Below, in pieces: positions 17,999 through 26,568 of a stretch of DNA of 36,459 bases. Where the stretch lies: NCBI GenBank assembly GCA_963972425.1, contig CAXAUF010000028.1, positions 1 through 36,459 on the forward strand, read 5' to 3'. The notes under the pieces are model-generated. The model did not search any database. It was not told the origin of the DNA and worked only from the letters and a program-made list of their open reading frames with translations. Both the position numbers and the translations under genes were made by a program. The stretch is from Algorimicrobium sp002414705 (GTDB lineage: Bacteria; Bacteroidota; Bacteroidia; Flavobacteriales; Flavobacteriaceae). Position 1 is the first letter of the stretch. Each line of letters begins with the position of its first letter.

Positions 17999-20971
17999 AT
18001 GAAAAAAAAATACTTTAGAAGGCCTTTGTTGTTAATGTTCTTTATAGCTTTTACTATAACGGGTTTTTCACAAAATAAGGCTACTTTTTGGAGTCAATCT
18101 AGCTCACAAAAAATAAATAATCAAGACGTTATTTTTCCAAAAGAATCTCCTGAAAAAGCCACGTTTTTAAATTTAGATTTTGAAGCTTTAAAAACAGCTT
18201 TATCAAATGCGCCAAAAAGAGAAAGCATAAGTCAGCAATCTAATATTATTATTAGTTTTCCTAACGCCGAAGGCGTTTTAGAATCGTTTAGAGTTCAGGA
18301 GGCTTCAGTTATGACGCCTGAATTACAATCACAATTTCCTGAAATAAGATCATTTGTTGGTCAAGGTATTGATAATCCAGCTGCTATTGTTAGGTTTAGT
18401 TTATCTCCAGAAAAAGGTTTAAGCAGTATGGTTTTATCTAATAACAAAACTGTTTTTATTGAACCTTATTCTGCCGATTTAAGAACTTATATTTCATTTG
18501 TAAATTCAGAATCGGATAATCGTAAAGATGATTTCACCTGTGAAACTGAATTTATCGAGCGAGAATATAATATTTCAGATGCAGAATTTCAAGCATTAAG
18601 AAACGCCAATGACGGACAATTAAGAACTTATAGATTAGCTTTAGCATGTACAGTTGAGTATGCTCAATTTCACGGAGGAACTGTAAATGGTGTTATCGCT
18701 GCTATGAACGCAAGTATGACACGTGTAAATGGAGTATATGAAAGAGATATGGCTCTTACTATGGTAATGGTTCCTAATACAAGTATTATTTTTTTAGGGC
18801 CTGATGTAAATTCTGATCCATATACCAATAATAATGGTGGTGCCATGTTAGGACAAAACCAAACAGCTTGTGATGCCAACATAGGATTTGCAAACTACGA
18901 TATTGGTCACGTTTTTAGCACTGGTGGTGGTGGTGTAGCATATTTAAATTCGCCTTGCACAAGTATCAAAGCAGGTGGTGTTACGGGTTCAGGAGCACCT
19001 GTTGGTGACACATTTGATATTGATTATGTGGCTCACGAAATGGGACACCAATATGGCGGAAATCATACTCAAAATAATAGTTGTAATCGATCTGCCGTTT
19101 CTGTAGAACCAGGAAGTGCATCAACCATTATGGGTTATGCTGGTATCTGTGCACCAAATGTTCAAAATAACAGTGATGCTTATTTTAATGGAGATAATTT
19201 AAAAGAAATGTGGTTGAATATTTCTGCTGGAAATAGCAGCTCTTGCCATACATCCACTACTACAGGAAATACAGCTCCAACAGCCGATGCTGGATCAGAT
19301 TATTCCATTCCAAAATCGACAGCTTTTGTTTTAAAAGGCTCTGCAACTGATAATAATGCAGCTGCATTAACTTATTGCTGGGAGCAAAGTGATGAAACAC
19401 CAGCAACAATGCCTCCCGTTTCAAGCTCAACAGCTGGCCCAGCGTTTAGATCGCTCACACCATCAATATCACCAGACAGATATATGCCTGCTTTTAGCAC
19501 CGTTCTTTCAGGTTCTTTAGCTTCTACTTGGGAAGTAGTTCCATCTGTGTCAAGAACCATGGATTTTTTATTAACCGTTAGAGATAATGACGTTGCTGGA
19601 GGTAATACTGCTTCAGATAATGTGATTATTACCGTTGTAGATGTTACACCATTTACGGTTTCTACACCTCCTACTTGGGGGCAAAATAGTACTCAGACGG
19701 TCAATTGGGCTGTTGGTCAATCTAATGTAGCTCCAATCAATTGTCAAACAGTAAATATTTTGTTTGCAGCTAATGGTACTGATTTTGATACAACCCTTGC
19801 TGCTGGAGTTCCTAATACAGGTTCTGCAGCTATTACAGTGCCTAATATAGCTAATTCTACGACTGCCAAAATTTTAGTAGAAGCTGCGGATAATATATTT
19901 TATGCAGTTTCTAATACATTTTCAATTAACGCGAGTCCAGATTTTAGTTTTAGTAATACGTCTGGAGATCAAGCAGCTTGTAATATAGATGCTGTAGAGT
20001 ATGTGTTTAATTATGTAACGTCTAATGGCTTTTCTGAAAACACTAATTTTACAGCAACGGGAGTTCCTGCTGGTGCCAATGTTTCGTTTTCACCTACAAG
20101 TTTAAACAGTGACGGTTCCTTTAACATGACAGTAGATAATCTATTAGCAGTGGCAAATGGCAATTATACTATTTCTGTTACTGGAACAGCTTCTTTTACA
20201 AGAACTGCAACCGTAAATTTAACAATTACAGATGGTGTTTGTACTTCTGTAGCCAATACATCTTACCAAACAAGTACTACAGGAGTTATTATTAATAATG
20301 GAACAACTGATATTTTAAGTAATTTAAATACAGGAAAACCATCAGGATATAGCGATTATACTGCCATTGTGACTGACGTAAATAGAGAATCGGTTTATTC
20401 TATGACTGTTAATACAAATACAGATGGCGCATATACATGTACCACCCGTGTTTGGATAGATTGGAATCAAAACTGTAGTTTTAATGATCCAGGTGAAGAA
20501 TACAATTTAGGAAATAGTTTCGATGTAACTAATGGCCCAACAGTAAGCTCTCCCTTAAGTATTACAATTCCTAATGCTGCTGTTCTAGGGAATACAACCA
20601 TGCGTATAACTACTAAATACTTAAATGATGGTGTTCCAACATCTTGTGAAAATGCTCACGATGCTGAAGTTGAAGATTACACAATAAACGTTCAAGGTTC
20701 ATTAAGCGTTAGTGAGTTTTCTTTAAGTGATTTAAGTATTTTTCCAAATCCAAACCAAGGAGAGTTTACGGTTAAATTTAATTCACCTAGTAATGAACAA
20801 ATAACCATTCAAGTTTTTGATGTTAGAGGTCGCTCTATTTTTAATAAAGCATATCAAAATACAGGAGATTTTAATCAAATGATATCTTTAAATAATACAC
20901 AAGCTGGAATGTATTTACTAAAAATAAATGATGGTTCTAAAATTATAAATAAAAAGATTATTATAAAATAA
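17999..20971 (+). CDS. T9SS-exported reprolysin-like zinc metalloprotease with GEVED-type domain
   Basis: This 990-residue paralogue of the preceding protease has a signal peptide ending near GFSQ, a propeptide (about 25-200; LRNANDGQLRTYRLALACT marks the start of the catalytic domain) and a metzincin site HEMGHQYGGNH (His346, Glu347, His350, His356) with Met-turn IMGY (Met378). Ig/PKD-like modules follow (about 425-745). Instead of a P domain it carries a GEVED-type module (about 755-900; VWIDWNQNCSFNDPGEEY, closing HDAEVEDYTINV). A T9SS type A sorting domain ends the protein (IFPNPNQGEF, VFDVRGRSIF, AGMYLLKI). Catalytic domains of the pair share long blocks such as YDIGHVFSTGGGGVA, so this is a tandem duplication followed by C-terminal module replacement. 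Extracellular; substrate unknown. Confidence 0.93.
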   Translation: MKKKYFRRPLLLMFFIAFTITGFSQNKATFWSQSSSQKINNQDVIFPKESPEKATFLNLDFEALKTALSNAPKRESISQQSNIIISFPNAEGVLESFRVQEASVMTPELQSQFPEIRSFVGQGIDNPAAIVRFSLSPEKGLSSMVLSNNKTVFIEPYSADLRTYISFVNSESDNRKDDFTCETEFIEREYNISDAEFQALRNANDGQLRTYRLALACTVEYAQFHGGTVNGVIAAMNASMTRVNGVYERDMALTMVMVPNTSIIFLGPDVNSDPYTNNNGGAMLGQNQTACDANIGFANYDIGHVFSTGGGGVAYLNSPCTSIKAGGVTGSGAPVGDTFDIDYVAHEMGHQYGGNHTQNNSCNRSAVSVEPGSASTIMGYAGICAPNVQNNSDAYFNGDNLKEMWLNISAGNSSSCHTSTTTGNTAPTADAGSDYSIPKSTAFVLKGSATDNNAAALTYCWEQSDETPATMPPVSSSTAGPAFRSLTPSISPDRYMPAFSTVLSGSLASTWEVVPSVSRTMDFLLTVRDNDVAGGNTASDNVIITVVDVTPFTVSTPPTWGQNSTQTVNWAVGQSNVAPINCQTVNILFAANGTDFDTTLAAGVPNTGSAAITVPNIANSTTAKILVEAADNIFYAVSNTFSINASPDFSFSNTSGDQAACNIDAVEYVFNYVTSNGFSENTNFTATGVPAGANVSFSPTSLNSDGSFNMTVDNLLAVANGNYTISVTGTASFTRTATVNLTITDGVCTSVANTSYQTSTTGVIINNGTTDILSNLNTGKPSGYSDYTAIVTDVNRESVYSMTVNTNTDGAYTCTTRVWIDWNQNCSFNDPGEEYNLGNSFDVTNGPTVSSPLSITIPNAAVLGNTTMRITTKYLNDGVPTSCENAHDAEVEDYTINVQGSLSVSEFSLSDLSIFPNPNQGEFTVKFNSPSNEQITIQVFDVRGRSIFNKAYQNTGDFNQMISLNNTQAGMYLLKINDGSKIINKKIIIK

Positions 20972-20994
20972 TTCGTTATTTAAAACTGATTTTT

Positions 20995-21027
20995 AAAAAC
21001 TCCGATTTTTTTAATCGGAGTTTTTTT
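20995..21027 (+). terminator. Terminator after the second metalloprotease gene
   Basis: A 13-bp stem (AAAAACTCCGATT / AATCGGAGTTTTT) with T-rich loop and T7 tail, 23 bp after the stop codon. Very strong. Confidence 0.92.
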
Positions 21028-21169
21028 ATGCTATTTTTCGCCTTAAAGTGGAGCCTAGTTTCATGCGTAATATTGAACAGTTTTACAGTCAGTTTTTTTA
21101 ATAAAAAATAAATTGAGGTCATAACAATCCTAAAACGAAAACACTATTTTTACTAAAAAACTAACACCA

Positions 21170-22285
21170 GTGAAATTATCCTATTGGGAAATACAATCTT
21201 GGTTAAGCCAAGTACATTATACCATTGTTGGCAGTGGTATTGTTGGGTTAAATTGTGCCCTACAATTAAAAAAACAATTTCCCCAAGCAAACATTTTAAT
21301 TTTAGAACGTGGTATGTTACCGCAAGGCGCAAGCACAAAAAACGCAGGTTTTGCGTGTTTTGGCAGTTTAAGCGAAATTTTAGATGATTTAAAATCTCAT
21401 TCAGAAGATGAGGTTATTGAACTCGTAAAAAAACGGATAAATGGCTTAAATCTGTTACGCCAAAATTTATCAGATCAGGCCATGGATTATCAACAATTAG
21501 GCGGTTATGAATTATTTAATGCAGATAGTCAAGAATTGTATGATACCTGTTTATTCAAAATGGATACCATTAATGAATTGCTATTTCCGGTGTTAAATGA
21601 ATCTATATTTCATCTCAAAGAAAACAATTTCGGATTTAAAAACATTAACAAGCAATTCATTTTTAATCCCTTTGAAGGACAAATTGATACCGGCAAGATG
21701 ATGGAAACTTTATTACTCAAAGTGCAATCTGCAGGCATTAAAATACTTAATAATGTAAAGGTAGAAAGCTTTACAGAGTTGAATGAATCTGTTGAAGTAA
21801 GAACCAATCATTTTCAATTTAAAACCAATAAATTATTAATTGCTACCAATGGGTTTGCATCACAATTAATAAAAGAAAACGTAAAACCAGCAAGAGCGCA
21901 AGTGCTTATAACCAAACCAATTGCTAATTTACCCATAAAAGGAACATTTCATTTAGACAAAGGGTATTATTATTTCCGAAATATTAATAATAGAATCCTG
22001 TTAGGTGGCGGAAGGAATTTAGATTTTAAGGCTGAAGAAACCACAGAAATGACGGAAACGGATCTCATACAAAACCATTTGGAACAGGTATTGAAAACGA
22101 CAATTTTGCCTGATATTCCTTTTGAAATAGATTATAGGTGGAGTGGTATTATGGGTGTTGGAAATCAGAAAAAAGCGATTGTAAAACAACTTTCAAGTCA
22201 TGTGTTTTGTGGTGTTCGTTTGGGAGGAATGGGTGTAGCTATTGGCAGTATAATAGGAAAAGAACTTGCCCAATTATTAGATTAA
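21170..22285 (+). CDS. FAD-dependent oxidoreductase, DAO (glycine/D-amino-acid oxidase-like) family
   Basis: This 371-residue protein belongs to the D-amino-acid-oxidase/glycine-oxidase/sarcosine-oxidase fold. A Rossmann dinucleotide site appears at residues 20-30 (VGSGIVGLNCA; Gly21, Gly23, Gly26) with the ribose-binding Glu at the end of strand 2 (LILERG). The QGASTKNAGFACFG segment resembles the FAD-contacting S-x-x-N-G/A-G motif of the family. The C-terminal FAD motif is RWSGIMGVG...VRLGGMGVAIGS. Start is the GTG at 21170, as no in-frame ATG precedes the Rossmann motif. The substrate cannot be read from sequence; a free amine or amino acid is likely for the family. mtgA begins 1 bp after its stop, so the genes are one operon. 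Confidence 0.85.
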   Translation: MKLSYWEIQSWLSQVHYTIVGSGIVGLNCALQLKKQFPQANILILERGMLPQGASTKNAGFACFGSLSEILDDLKSHSEDEVIELVKKRINGLNLLRQNLSDQAMDYQQLGGYELFNADSQELYDTCLFKMDTINELLFPVLNESIFHLKENNFGFKNINKQFIFNPFEGQIDTGKMMETLLLKVQSAGIKILNNVKVESFTELNESVEVRTNHFQFKTNKLLIATNGFASQLIKENVKPARAQVLITKPIANLPIKGTFHLDKGYYYFRNINNRILLGGGRNLDFKAEETTEMTETDLIQNHLEQVLKTTILPDIPFEIDYRWSGIMGVGNQKKAIVKQLSSHVFCGVRLGGMGVAIGSIIGKELAQLLD

Positions 22286-22286
22286 T

Positions 22287-22988
22287 ATGATAAAAAAACT
22301 ATTCAAATTTATTTTTAAATGTATTCTATGGCTTATAGTGTTATCAGTCGCAATGGTGCTTTTATTTAAATGGGTTCCCGTACCAATTACGCCATTAATG
22401 GTTATTCGTGGTGTTGAAGAATACCAAAAAGGTAATAAAATGACCTGGGAACATGATTGGGTGTCTATCGATAAAATTTCATTAAACTTGCAACTGGCAG
22501 TAATCTGCAGCGAAGATCAGAATTTCTTAAAACACAATGGGTTTGATATAAAGGCTATTGAAAAAGCCTTGGAAAATAATAAGAAAGGTAAACGCGTAAG
22601 AGGCGCAAGTACTATTAGCCAACAAACCGCTAAAAATGTTTTTTTATGGCCAGAAAGGAGTTGGTTACGCAAAGGTTTAGAAACCTATTTTACATTTTTA
22701 ATCGAGCTGACTTGGAGTAAAGAACGTATCATGGAAGTGTATTTAAATAGTATAGAAATGGGGAATGGTATTTATGGAGCCGAAGCTGCGGCGCAATATT
22801 GGTATAACAAATCGGCTGCAAAATTATCACTAAAGGAAGCGGCTTCAATTGCTGCAATTTTACCAAATCCTTTGAAATATAAAGCCCAACCAGCAACCAA
22901 TTATATAGCAGGCAGGAAACTCTGGATTAGTAAGCAAATGGGTTATTTTGGAACGTTAGATTACAACCAAACCGATGAAAAAAAATAA
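22287..22988 (+). CDS. mtgA: Monofunctional biosynthetic peptidoglycan glycosyltransferase
   Basis: This 233-residue single-pass inner-membrane protein (hydrophobic helix about residues 8-27) has a GT51 domain that polymerises lipid II into glycan strands. The motifs are present in order: catalytic ICSEDQNFLKHNGFD (Glu76), RGASTISQQTAKNVFLW, SKERIMEVYLNSIEMGNGIYG and AAILPNPLKY. There is no transpeptidase domain, and the length is normal for MtgA. The start ATG is 1 bp beyond the FAD-oxidoreductase stop, and the end overlaps the next gene by 14 bp, which suggests translational coupling. Confidence 0.96.
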   Translation: MIKKLFKFIFKCILWLIVLSVAMVLLFKWVPVPITPLMVIRGVEEYQKGNKMTWEHDWVSIDKISLNLQLAVICSEDQNFLKHNGFDIKAIEKALENNKKGKRVRGASTISQQTAKNVFLWPERSWLRKGLETYFTFLIELTWSKERIMEVYLNSIEMGNGIYGAEAAAQYWYNKSAAKLSLKEAASIAAILPNPLKYKAQPATNYIAGRKLWISKQMGYFGTLDYNQTDEKK

Positions 22989-23436
22989 CAAAATTAAAAA
23001 TCAATTATTTGCTTTGTGTTTGGCGTCTTTAGATACTAGGTTACAAGCAATACAGAAACAAATTGTAGAAATTCAAGAATCTTTAACCAGTGAAACCAAA
23101 AGTAGTGCTGGTGATAAGCATGAGACTGGTCGTGCCATGCTGCAGTTGGAGCGTGAAAAAGCAGGTGTGCAGCTTTCTGAAATACAAAAGCAACAGGATA
23201 CACTTGCTAAAGTGAACATTTTAAAAACATCAGAAACTATTTGTTTAGGAAGTGTGGTATACACCTCCAAATCCAATTATTTTATTGCTATTAGTGCTGG
23301 TGAGATTAAAATAAATGACGAATTTTTTTATGCCATTTCTCCGATTACGCCTATTGGGAAATTGTTGCTAGGAAAAAGAAGAGATGATGTGTTTGTTTTT
23401 AATAAACAGACGATAAATATTAAGGCAGTTATTTAG
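22975..23436 (+). CDS. GreA/GreB-like C-terminal-domain protein
   Basis: This 153-residue protein has an N-terminal helical/coiled-coil half (about 1-80, with LDTRLQAIQKQIVEIQ and SEIQKQQDTLAKV) and a C-terminal domain resembling the GreA/GreB C-terminus (VVYTSKSNYFIAISAGEIKI, YAISPITPIGKLLLGKR, DVFVFNK). The tip of a true Gre factor's coiled coil normally carries two acidic residues; the corresponding turn here (KSSAGDKHETGR) has D, E and K, so RNA-polymerase secondary-channel binding is possible but unproven. Related flavobacterial proteins are often misnamed 3-oxoacyl-ACP synthase. It overlaps mtgA by 14 bp, and its 3' end overlaps the convergent ABC gene by 8 bp. Confidence 0.7.
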   Translation: MKKNNKIKNQLFALCLASLDTRLQAIQKQIVEIQESLTSETKSSAGDKHETGRAMLQLEREKAGVQLSEIQKQQDTLAKVNILKTSETICLGSVVYTSKSNYFIAISAGEIKINDEFFYAISPITPIGKLLLGKRRDDVFVFNKQTINIKAVI

Positions 23437-24340
23437 AAACCTCTAAACAAACCATCGCATTTTCTTTTAGTTCTTCAGCATGCTCAAATAGAATAAGAGA
23501 TTTATTTAATTCAGCTTCTATCAAAAAATATGAACCTTTAAAGTAGGATTTTTTAACACGGACTTTCCTATCAGATTTCTCGACTACTTTCAATTGATGC
23601 GCATAAATAAATTGGTCTTTGATATGATTAAATTCACCAAAAAATGCAGCTACTAAAGCATTCTTTGGGTTTTTATAAAGATTTTGGGGACTTCCTTGTG
23701 CAGCAATAGTATGGTTGTGTAATACAAAAATCTGGTCAGCAAAACCTAAAACATCTTCTTTATCGTGTGTGGCTACCACACAGGCAATATTTTTTTCTTT
23801 TAAATAGTTAAAAACGCGACGTCTCAAGGTTTGTTTTTTATAATTATCTATATGACTAAAGGGTTCATCTAGTAATAATATTTCCGGTTCTTCAGCTAAT
23901 GCTCGGGCTAAAGCAACACGTTGTTTTTGTCCACCACTTAAAAGCTTGACTTTGGTATTGGCGAATTCGGTAAGTTCAACAACTTCAATAAGTTCTGTTA
24001 TTCGTTCTTTTTTTTCTTTAGGAAAAAAATTAGATAGGTGTTTCCCTATATTTTCTTTAACGGTTATAAATGGCATGAGTTCAAATTCTTGAGCTACATA
24101 TTTCATGAAATCATGGCCAATTACCAAATTGTGTTTAGGCCCTAGAATCTCCGTATCTTTCCAAAAAATATGTCCTGAATTTAAATCGTATTCACCATAA
24201 AGTAGTTTTAATAACGTGCTTTTTCCAGAACCGCTTTCGCCTATAATAGCGGCATTTTCTCCAGGATTAATGGAAAAATTCAGCTTGTTTAAAACAGGCG
24301 TTTTCTGGTATGAAAATATGAGATCTGTAATCTGTAACAT
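23429..24340 (-). CDS. ABC transporter ATP-binding protein (PotA/FbpC-like layout)
   Basis: This protein of about 303 residues is read from the ATG at 24340 (MLQITDLIFSYQ); an in-frame ATG 18 bp further upstream adds an unlikely MPYFCY. All nucleotide-binding motifs are intact: Walker A GESGSGKST (34-42), Q-loop Gln84, signature LSGGQKQ (134-140), Walker B ILLLDEP (154-160) with Glu159, and switch His192 (ATHDKED). After the ATPase core comes PQNLYKNPKNALVAAFFGEFN and an extra beta-rich domain (about 240-303), the arrangement of PotA/FbpC/MalK-type importers. No permease or binding protein is encoded nearby, so the partner and substrate are unknown. Cytosolic, membrane-associated. Confidence 0.88.
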   Translation of the reverse strand: MLQITDLIFSYQKTPVLNKLNFSINPGENAAIIGESGSGKSTLLKLLYGEYDLNSGHIFWKDTEILGPKHNLVIGHDFMKYVAQEFELMPFITVKENIGKHLSNFFPKEKKERITELIEVVELTEFANTKVKLLSGGQKQRVALARALAEEPEILLLDEPFSHIDNYKKQTLRRRVFNYLKEKNIACVVATHDKEDVLGFADQIFVLHNHTIAAQGSPQNLYKNPKNALVAAFFGEFNHIKDQFIYAHQLKVVEKSDRKVRVKKSYFKGSYFLIEAELNKSLILFEHAEELKENAMVCLEVSK

Positions 24341-24353
24341 GTAACAAAAATAC

Positions 24354-24393
24354 GGCAAAAAAAATTCGCTTCTAACCGAATAGAAGCGAATTT
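24354..24393 (-). terminator. Terminator after the VCBS/UnbV gene
   Basis: On the minus strand a perfect 12-bp stem (AAATTCGCTTCT / AGAAGCGAATTT, 8-nt loop) is followed by a T tract. It lies just beyond the stop at 24413 and directly before the start of the ABC ATPase gene. Confidence 0.88.
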
Positions 24394-24412
24394 AATATAT
24401 TAAGAACGTTTC

Positions 24413-26479
24413 TTATTGCCTAATAAACTTTCTGTTAATTACACGACCTTCAGATTCTAAACGTAAAATATAAAATCCAGTTTGTAGTTTAGAAACATCT
24501 AACGTGTTTGTTTCCAATTTAGAGTTTAATACTTTTTTACCGTTGATATCAAAAACGGTGACTATTTTACCATTTAATGAAACAGGTGATGAAATATTAA
24601 TTATATTTTCGGCAGGATTAGGGTAGATTGATAATGTTTCTAATTCATAATCTTGTACTGTAAGCGACTGTCCTTCTGTAATGCAAAGTCTTTGATTAAT
24701 AGTTGGACCTTGTATGTTATCTATAACTCCAGAAGGCCAGTAAATAATTAAATTATCGATAGTTGTATCTGTTCCTAACCCAAAATGGGTATTCAATGTG
24801 CTCATATATCTGAATCCTTCACCACTTCTAATATCACGAATTTGAATACCAGAAGGTGTATGGATTTCAACACGTGCACCAATACCGTTTATATTACTAA
24901 AACCCTCTGCACCAATAGTACAGATGCTAATCCAATTATTTGTATTTGCATTATTCATGTAAATGTTACCATTACTAAATGAATCTATAAAACCATCATT
25001 ATTTAAATCGCCAAATGAACCGTTACTTCCAGAAATTAGATTTTCATGAACTGTAAACGTTAAGTCGCCATTTCCAAATAGAATGTTTCCATTTGAAGCG
25101 ATATCTAAATTTCCATCATTATCAAAATCGTAAGTAGCATTTTCTATTCCTGTATCTGATAACGTAAGGACACCTGATAAATTTGTTACCTCTGTAAATA
25201 TTACGGTTGTATTGCCAGCAACATCAGTTACTAAATCATTTCGCATCATTTTATGAGTGCCAGAACTTGCACCTACAAAAACATCCATATCACCATCATT
25301 ATCAAAATCACCCCAAGCAGATGACCATGTTTGCATTGGGTCATCTAAATTTAAAGCTGCTGATAGTTCGGTAAAAGTTCCATCACCATTATTTTTATGC
25401 ATTTGGTTCATGCGTCTTGCTTCTTCTCCACCACATTTAGCAATAAACATGTCCAGATTTCTATCATTATCATAATCTATCCAAATAGAACCATAATTAC
25501 CACCAGAACTATACAGACCTAAGCCACTAGGAACACCTTCAGGATTTTCTCCTTGGTAAAATGTCAGATTCCCAGAGCCATCATTTATGTAATATACATT
25601 TGGCGCTACATCATGACAAACAAAAGCATCTAAATGGCCATCATTATTAATATCGACAAAATTAGAGCGTTGCGAAAATACGTATTCTGACAATCCAGAA
25701 TCTTCGGTAAAAGTTCCATCACCATTAGATCGCATAAAAGTAACACCACTACCTCCGCCATATAATAAATCCGTAAAACCATCAGCATTATAATCTGCAG
25801 CTGATAAACTCCAAGAAGGGGTATTATCAGCATTTGTTGTTGTTATGTTCGAGCTTTGGAAACCTCCTGAAACCTGTTGTTCTTGTATATTGATATTGGC
25901 ACTTGAAACAGAAACAATATCATCTAAATGATCACCATTCATATCTACAATAGCTCTATCTGTTCCAGCTGTTGTGATACTACTAACAGAAAAAGTAACA
26001 GGAGCAGGTGTTGGAGGGATATTTTCAAAAATCTCAAAGTCGAAGCCACTAGCACTCCAACGGTTATCGAAGGCTATATAATAGGTTTGGCCTGCTGTAA
26101 CGTTCATTGACAAAATGGATAAATAACCATTACCAATATTACCACCATCGTCATCACCAGCTTCGCATACCAAAGCGCCACAAGTTCCACTATAAACTTG
26201 AATACGTGTATCACCTCCAGAATTTTGAGTTAAATCTGTTGTAATAGTAATGAACAAATCTGCTTCAGGTATGTATCTGAACCACTCACCTGAAGATGCA
26301 GTATCAGAACTAGTATTACAATTAGGACTTGGAACGTCACCATCTATTCCCACAACATTATAAACTCCTAATTGAGTTATTGCTGTTTCTTGGTTAGCAT
26401 CTGAACAAGAGTTAGAACTTGTTTGAGCATGCGAGATAGTTAAAGTTAATAAGGCAAAGAAAAGTAATTTTGTTTTCAT
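24413..26479 (-). CDS. Secreted VCBS/FG-GAP repeat protein with ASPIC/UnbV domain and T9SS type A tail
   Basis: This 688-residue protein has a signal peptide (cleavage near SHAQ), then a pre-peptidase-like beta domain (about 20-155). VCBS/FG-GAP repeats follow (about 165-510) with Ca-binding D-x-[DN]-x-D-G loops (DYNADGFTDLLYG, DINNDGHLDAFV, DYDNDRNLDMFI, DFDNDGDMDVFVG, DFDNDGNLDIAS). Next are an ASPIC/UnbV domain (about 515-600; INGIGARVEIHTPSGIQIRD, HFGLGTDTTIDNLIIYWPSG) and a T9SS type A sorting domain (IYPNPAENIINIS, VFDINGKKVL, TGFYILRL). Probably an extracellular, calcium-stabilised beta-propeller for adhesion or ligand binding. It lies 89 bp downstream of the diheme cytochrome gene on the same strand and may share its transcript. 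Exact role unknown. Confidence 0.92.
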   Translation of the reverse strand: MKTKLLFFALLTLTISHAQTSSNSCSDANQETAITQLGVYNVVGIDGDVPSPNCNTSSDTASSGEWFRYIPEADLFITITTDLTQNSGGDTRIQVYSGTCGALVCEAGDDDGGNIGNGYLSILSMNVTAGQTYYIAFDNRWSASGFDFEIFENIPPTPAPVTFSVSSITTAGTDRAIVDMNGDHLDDIVSVSSANINIQEQQVSGGFQSSNITTTNADNTPSWSLSAADYNADGFTDLLYGGGSGVTFMRSNGDGTFTEDSGLSEYVFSQRSNFVDINNDGHLDAFVCHDVAPNVYYINDGSGNLTFYQGENPEGVPSGLGLYSSGGNYGSIWIDYDNDRNLDMFIAKCGGEEARRMNQMHKNNGDGTFTELSAALNLDDPMQTWSSAWGDFDNDGDMDVFVGASSGTHKMMRNDLVTDVAGNTTVIFTEVTNLSGVLTLSDTGIENATYDFDNDGNLDIASNGNILFGNGDLTFTVHENLISGSNGSFGDLNNDGFIDSFSNGNIYMNNANTNNWISICTIGAEGFSNINGIGARVEIHTPSGIQIRDIRSGEGFRYMSTLNTHFGLGTDTTIDNLIIYWPSGVIDNIQGPTINQRLCITEGQSLTVQDYELETLSIYPNPAENIINISSPVSLNGKIVTVFDINGKKVLNSKLETNTLDVSKLQTGFYILRLESEGRVINRKFIRQ

Positions 26480-26568
26480 GAGAGTTGTAATTTGATTACT
26501 AGCTGGTTTTTTAATTGTAAACTAAAATAAGTATTTTATTTAATATTCTAATAATTAGAGTCTTATAA

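Noticed and set aside
24345..24352. TATTTTTG (minus strand) as promoter of the ABC ATPase gene
   Set aside because: It matches the -7 box but lies only 4 bp before the start codon, and the -33 position falls in a terminator hairpin with no TTTG.
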